DNA of 5,455 bases, from positions 1 through 5,455 of the forward strand of contig JBAYVF010000035.1 of assembly GCA_041674705.1 (NCBI GenBank). Direction: 5' to 3'. The position numbers and the translations under genes are program-made. The notes under the pieces are model-generated. The model ran no database searches. It had not been told where the DNA came from and was given only the letters and a program-made list of their open reading frames with translations. Shown in pieces: positions 4,653 through 5,455 of this stretch (positions are counted from its first letter, which is position 1; every line of letters begins with the position of its first letter). The stretch is from Aquincolibacterium sp041674705. GTDB taxonomy: Bacteria > Omnitrophota > Omnitrophia > Omnitrophales > Aquincolibacteriaceae.

Positions 4653-5117
4653 ATGAGATACACCACGAAGACAGAATACGGCGTGATTTGCCTGGCGCAT
4701 ATGGCCAAGAAACCTTGGCCGGGGGCGAGTATCGCCAAGGAGATCGCCGAGCATGAAGGGTTTTCCGTGACCTTTACGGAGAAGATCCTGCAGGGGTTGC
4801 GGCGGGCCGGCATTGCCACGTCCCAACAGGGGAATAAAGGCGGATGGGCCTTGACCCGCCCCTCGGCCGAGATCACCCTCAAGGAGATCATCGAGGCTCT
4901 GGAGGGAAGTACCTTCGAGGCTTTTTGCGACATAAAACACCGGAAGAGCATTGTGTGCACTCATTTTTCGTTGTGCAAGCTGAAACCAGTCTGGTACAAA
5001 ACAAAGAAAACACTCGATGAACTTTACCAAACCATCACGCTTCAGATGATCGCTGAAGACGCGATCGCCCTGGAGCAAAAACCGCAACCTGCATTTCCTC
5101 CGAGGCAGAAATCATGA
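4653..5117 (+). CDS. IscR-like Rrf2-family Fe-S regulator of the suf genes
   Basis: This 154-residue winged-helix transcription factor aligns without gaps to E. coli IscR through Cys92. It opens MRYTTKTEYGVICLAHMA; the helix-turn-helix lies at about 27-50 and the wing, with RRAGIATSQQGNKGGWALTRP, at 50-70. Glu43, the residue that lets IscR tune its DNA choice by cluster state, is conserved. Cys92, Cys102 and Cys108 form the cluster-binding loop with spacing C-X9-C-X5-C, four residues longer than in IscR. The position of IscR's fourth ligand (His107) is Lys111 here, as far as the alignment holds. The protein likely carries a [2Fe-2S] cluster and represses its own promoter when iron-sulfur supply is sufficient. 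ATG 4653 is chosen because it follows the promoter and an AGAGGA site and gives the family N-terminus. The stop overlaps the sufB start (ATGA), so the two are co-translated. Confidence 0.93.
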   Translation: MRYTTKTEYGVICLAHMAKKPWPGASIAKEIAEHEGFSVTFTEKILQGLRRAGIATSQQGNKGGWALTRPSAEITLKEIIEALEGSTFEAFCDIKHRKSIVCTHFSLCKLKPVWYKTKKTLDELYQTITLQMIAEDAIALEQKPQPAFPPRQKS

Positions 5118-5455
5118 CGGACGCCGGATCTTTTATTCCCAAGGATTACGCTTACGGGTTCGTGACTCCGGTTGAATCGGATGCCGCGCCGCGGGGCCTC
5201 AGTGAGGATACGATCCGTTTCATCTCCAAGAAAAAGAATGAGCCTGCCTTCATGCTCGAGTGGCGCCTGGCGGCTTATCGCGAATGGCTCAAGATGACGG
5301 AGCCCGATTGGTCGAGCGTCCGTTACCCCAAGATCGATTATCAGGACATTATTTATTATTCCGCGCCGAAACAAAAAAAAGACGGGCCCCAAGGCCTCGC
5401 CGATGTGGATCAAGAGGTGCTTAAGACCTATGAGAAGCTCGGGATCCCGCTCGAG
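5114..5455 (+). CDS. sufB: Fe-S cluster assembly scaffold protein SufB, N-terminal part
   Basis: SufB is the scaffold subunit of the cytoplasmic SufBCD complex, on which Fe-S clusters are built. The visible 114 residues, about a quarter of the usual 470-480, match the SufB N-terminus closely: YAYGFVTPVES, RGLSEDTIRFISKKKNEPAF, MLEWRLAAYREWLKM, EPDWSSVRYPKIDYQDIIYYS, and DVDQEVLKTYEKLGIPLE at the cut edge. ATG 5114 overlaps the regulator's stop and has GAGG (5102-5105) 8 nt upstream. The frame is open to the last base. The core catalytic and cluster-binding region lies beyond the window. The order regulator-sufB is common in bacteria that use SUF as their main Fe-S pathway; sufC and sufD would be expected next, which cannot be seen here. 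Confidence 0.96.
   Translation, partial: MTDAGSFIPKDYAYGFVTPVESDAAPRGLSEDTIRFISKKKNEPAFMLEWRLAAYREWLKMTEPDWSSVRYPKIDYQDIIYYSAPKQKKDGPQGLADVDQEVLKTYEKLGIPLE

Noticed and set aside
4713..4740. 7-bp inverted repeat CCTTGGC / GCCAAGG in the Rrf2 gene
   Set aside because: It falls within chance expectation and inside conserved coding sequence.
4985..4995. Palindrome ACCAG-T-CTGGT inside the Rrf2 gene, sharing the 9-mer CAGTCTGGT with the promoter region
   Set aside because: It is short, in coding sequence, and does not contain the GAC...GTC operator core. It is probably coincidence.
1..5455. CRISPR arrays, tRNA or rRNA genes, transposase genes and known defence genes
   Set aside because: I looked for regular repeats, RNA-gene cores and transposase or nuclease motifs and saw none. 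The only mobile-type sequence is the non-coding element at 2051-2159.

Overview
All six genes in this window lie on the + strand, tightly packed, in a bacterial genome of roughly mid-50s %GC by eye. Both end genes are cut by the window. GTG starts, ATGA overlaps, intrinsic terminators and an IscR-type regulator ahead of sufB mark it as bacterial. The combination of a four-domain NlpC/P60 protein and a small repeat that reads as NPVRN...SNGV in frame recalls uncultivated lineages such as Omnitrophota. That placement is from memory and is only an inference.

Layout: (1) 1-540, a cyclophilin-type peptidyl-prolyl isomerase whose frame runs out of the window through a Pro/Thr/Ala-rich linker, closed by a strong intrinsic terminator. 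(2) 601-1854, a BaiN/RdsA (YhiN/HI0933) family flavoprotein starting just after that terminator's T-run. (3) 1855-2046, an intergenic stretch with a small hairpin and no convincing gene. (4) 2047-4548, a translationally coupled trio: an exported NlpC/P60 cell-wall hydrolase, an exported protein of unknown function, and a small cytoplasmic protein of unknown function, ended by a perfect-stem terminator. (5) 4594-5455, a new transcription unit with a near-consensus promoter overlapping an IscR type 1-like dyad, an IscR-like Rrf2 regulator, and the first 114 codons of sufB. The regulator probably senses Fe-S status and controls its own gene and the SUF assembly genes that follow.

The most striking feature is a 109-bp element (2051-2159) bounded by perfect 14-bp inverted repeats. 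It sits between the ATG and the signal peptide of the NlpC/P60 gene. Removing it with a putative 2-bp target duplication (111 bp, exactly 37 codons) restores an ordinary start, ATG-AAG-AAA-AAT, directly behind the existing Shine-Dalgarno. The element also carries its own GGAGG and an in-frame GTG, so it may have replaced the gene's translation start. Two strong dyads inside the unknown secreted-protein gene (a 22-bp perfect palindrome at the signal-peptide junction and an 11-bp stem around an A9 run) are not explained by coding alone.
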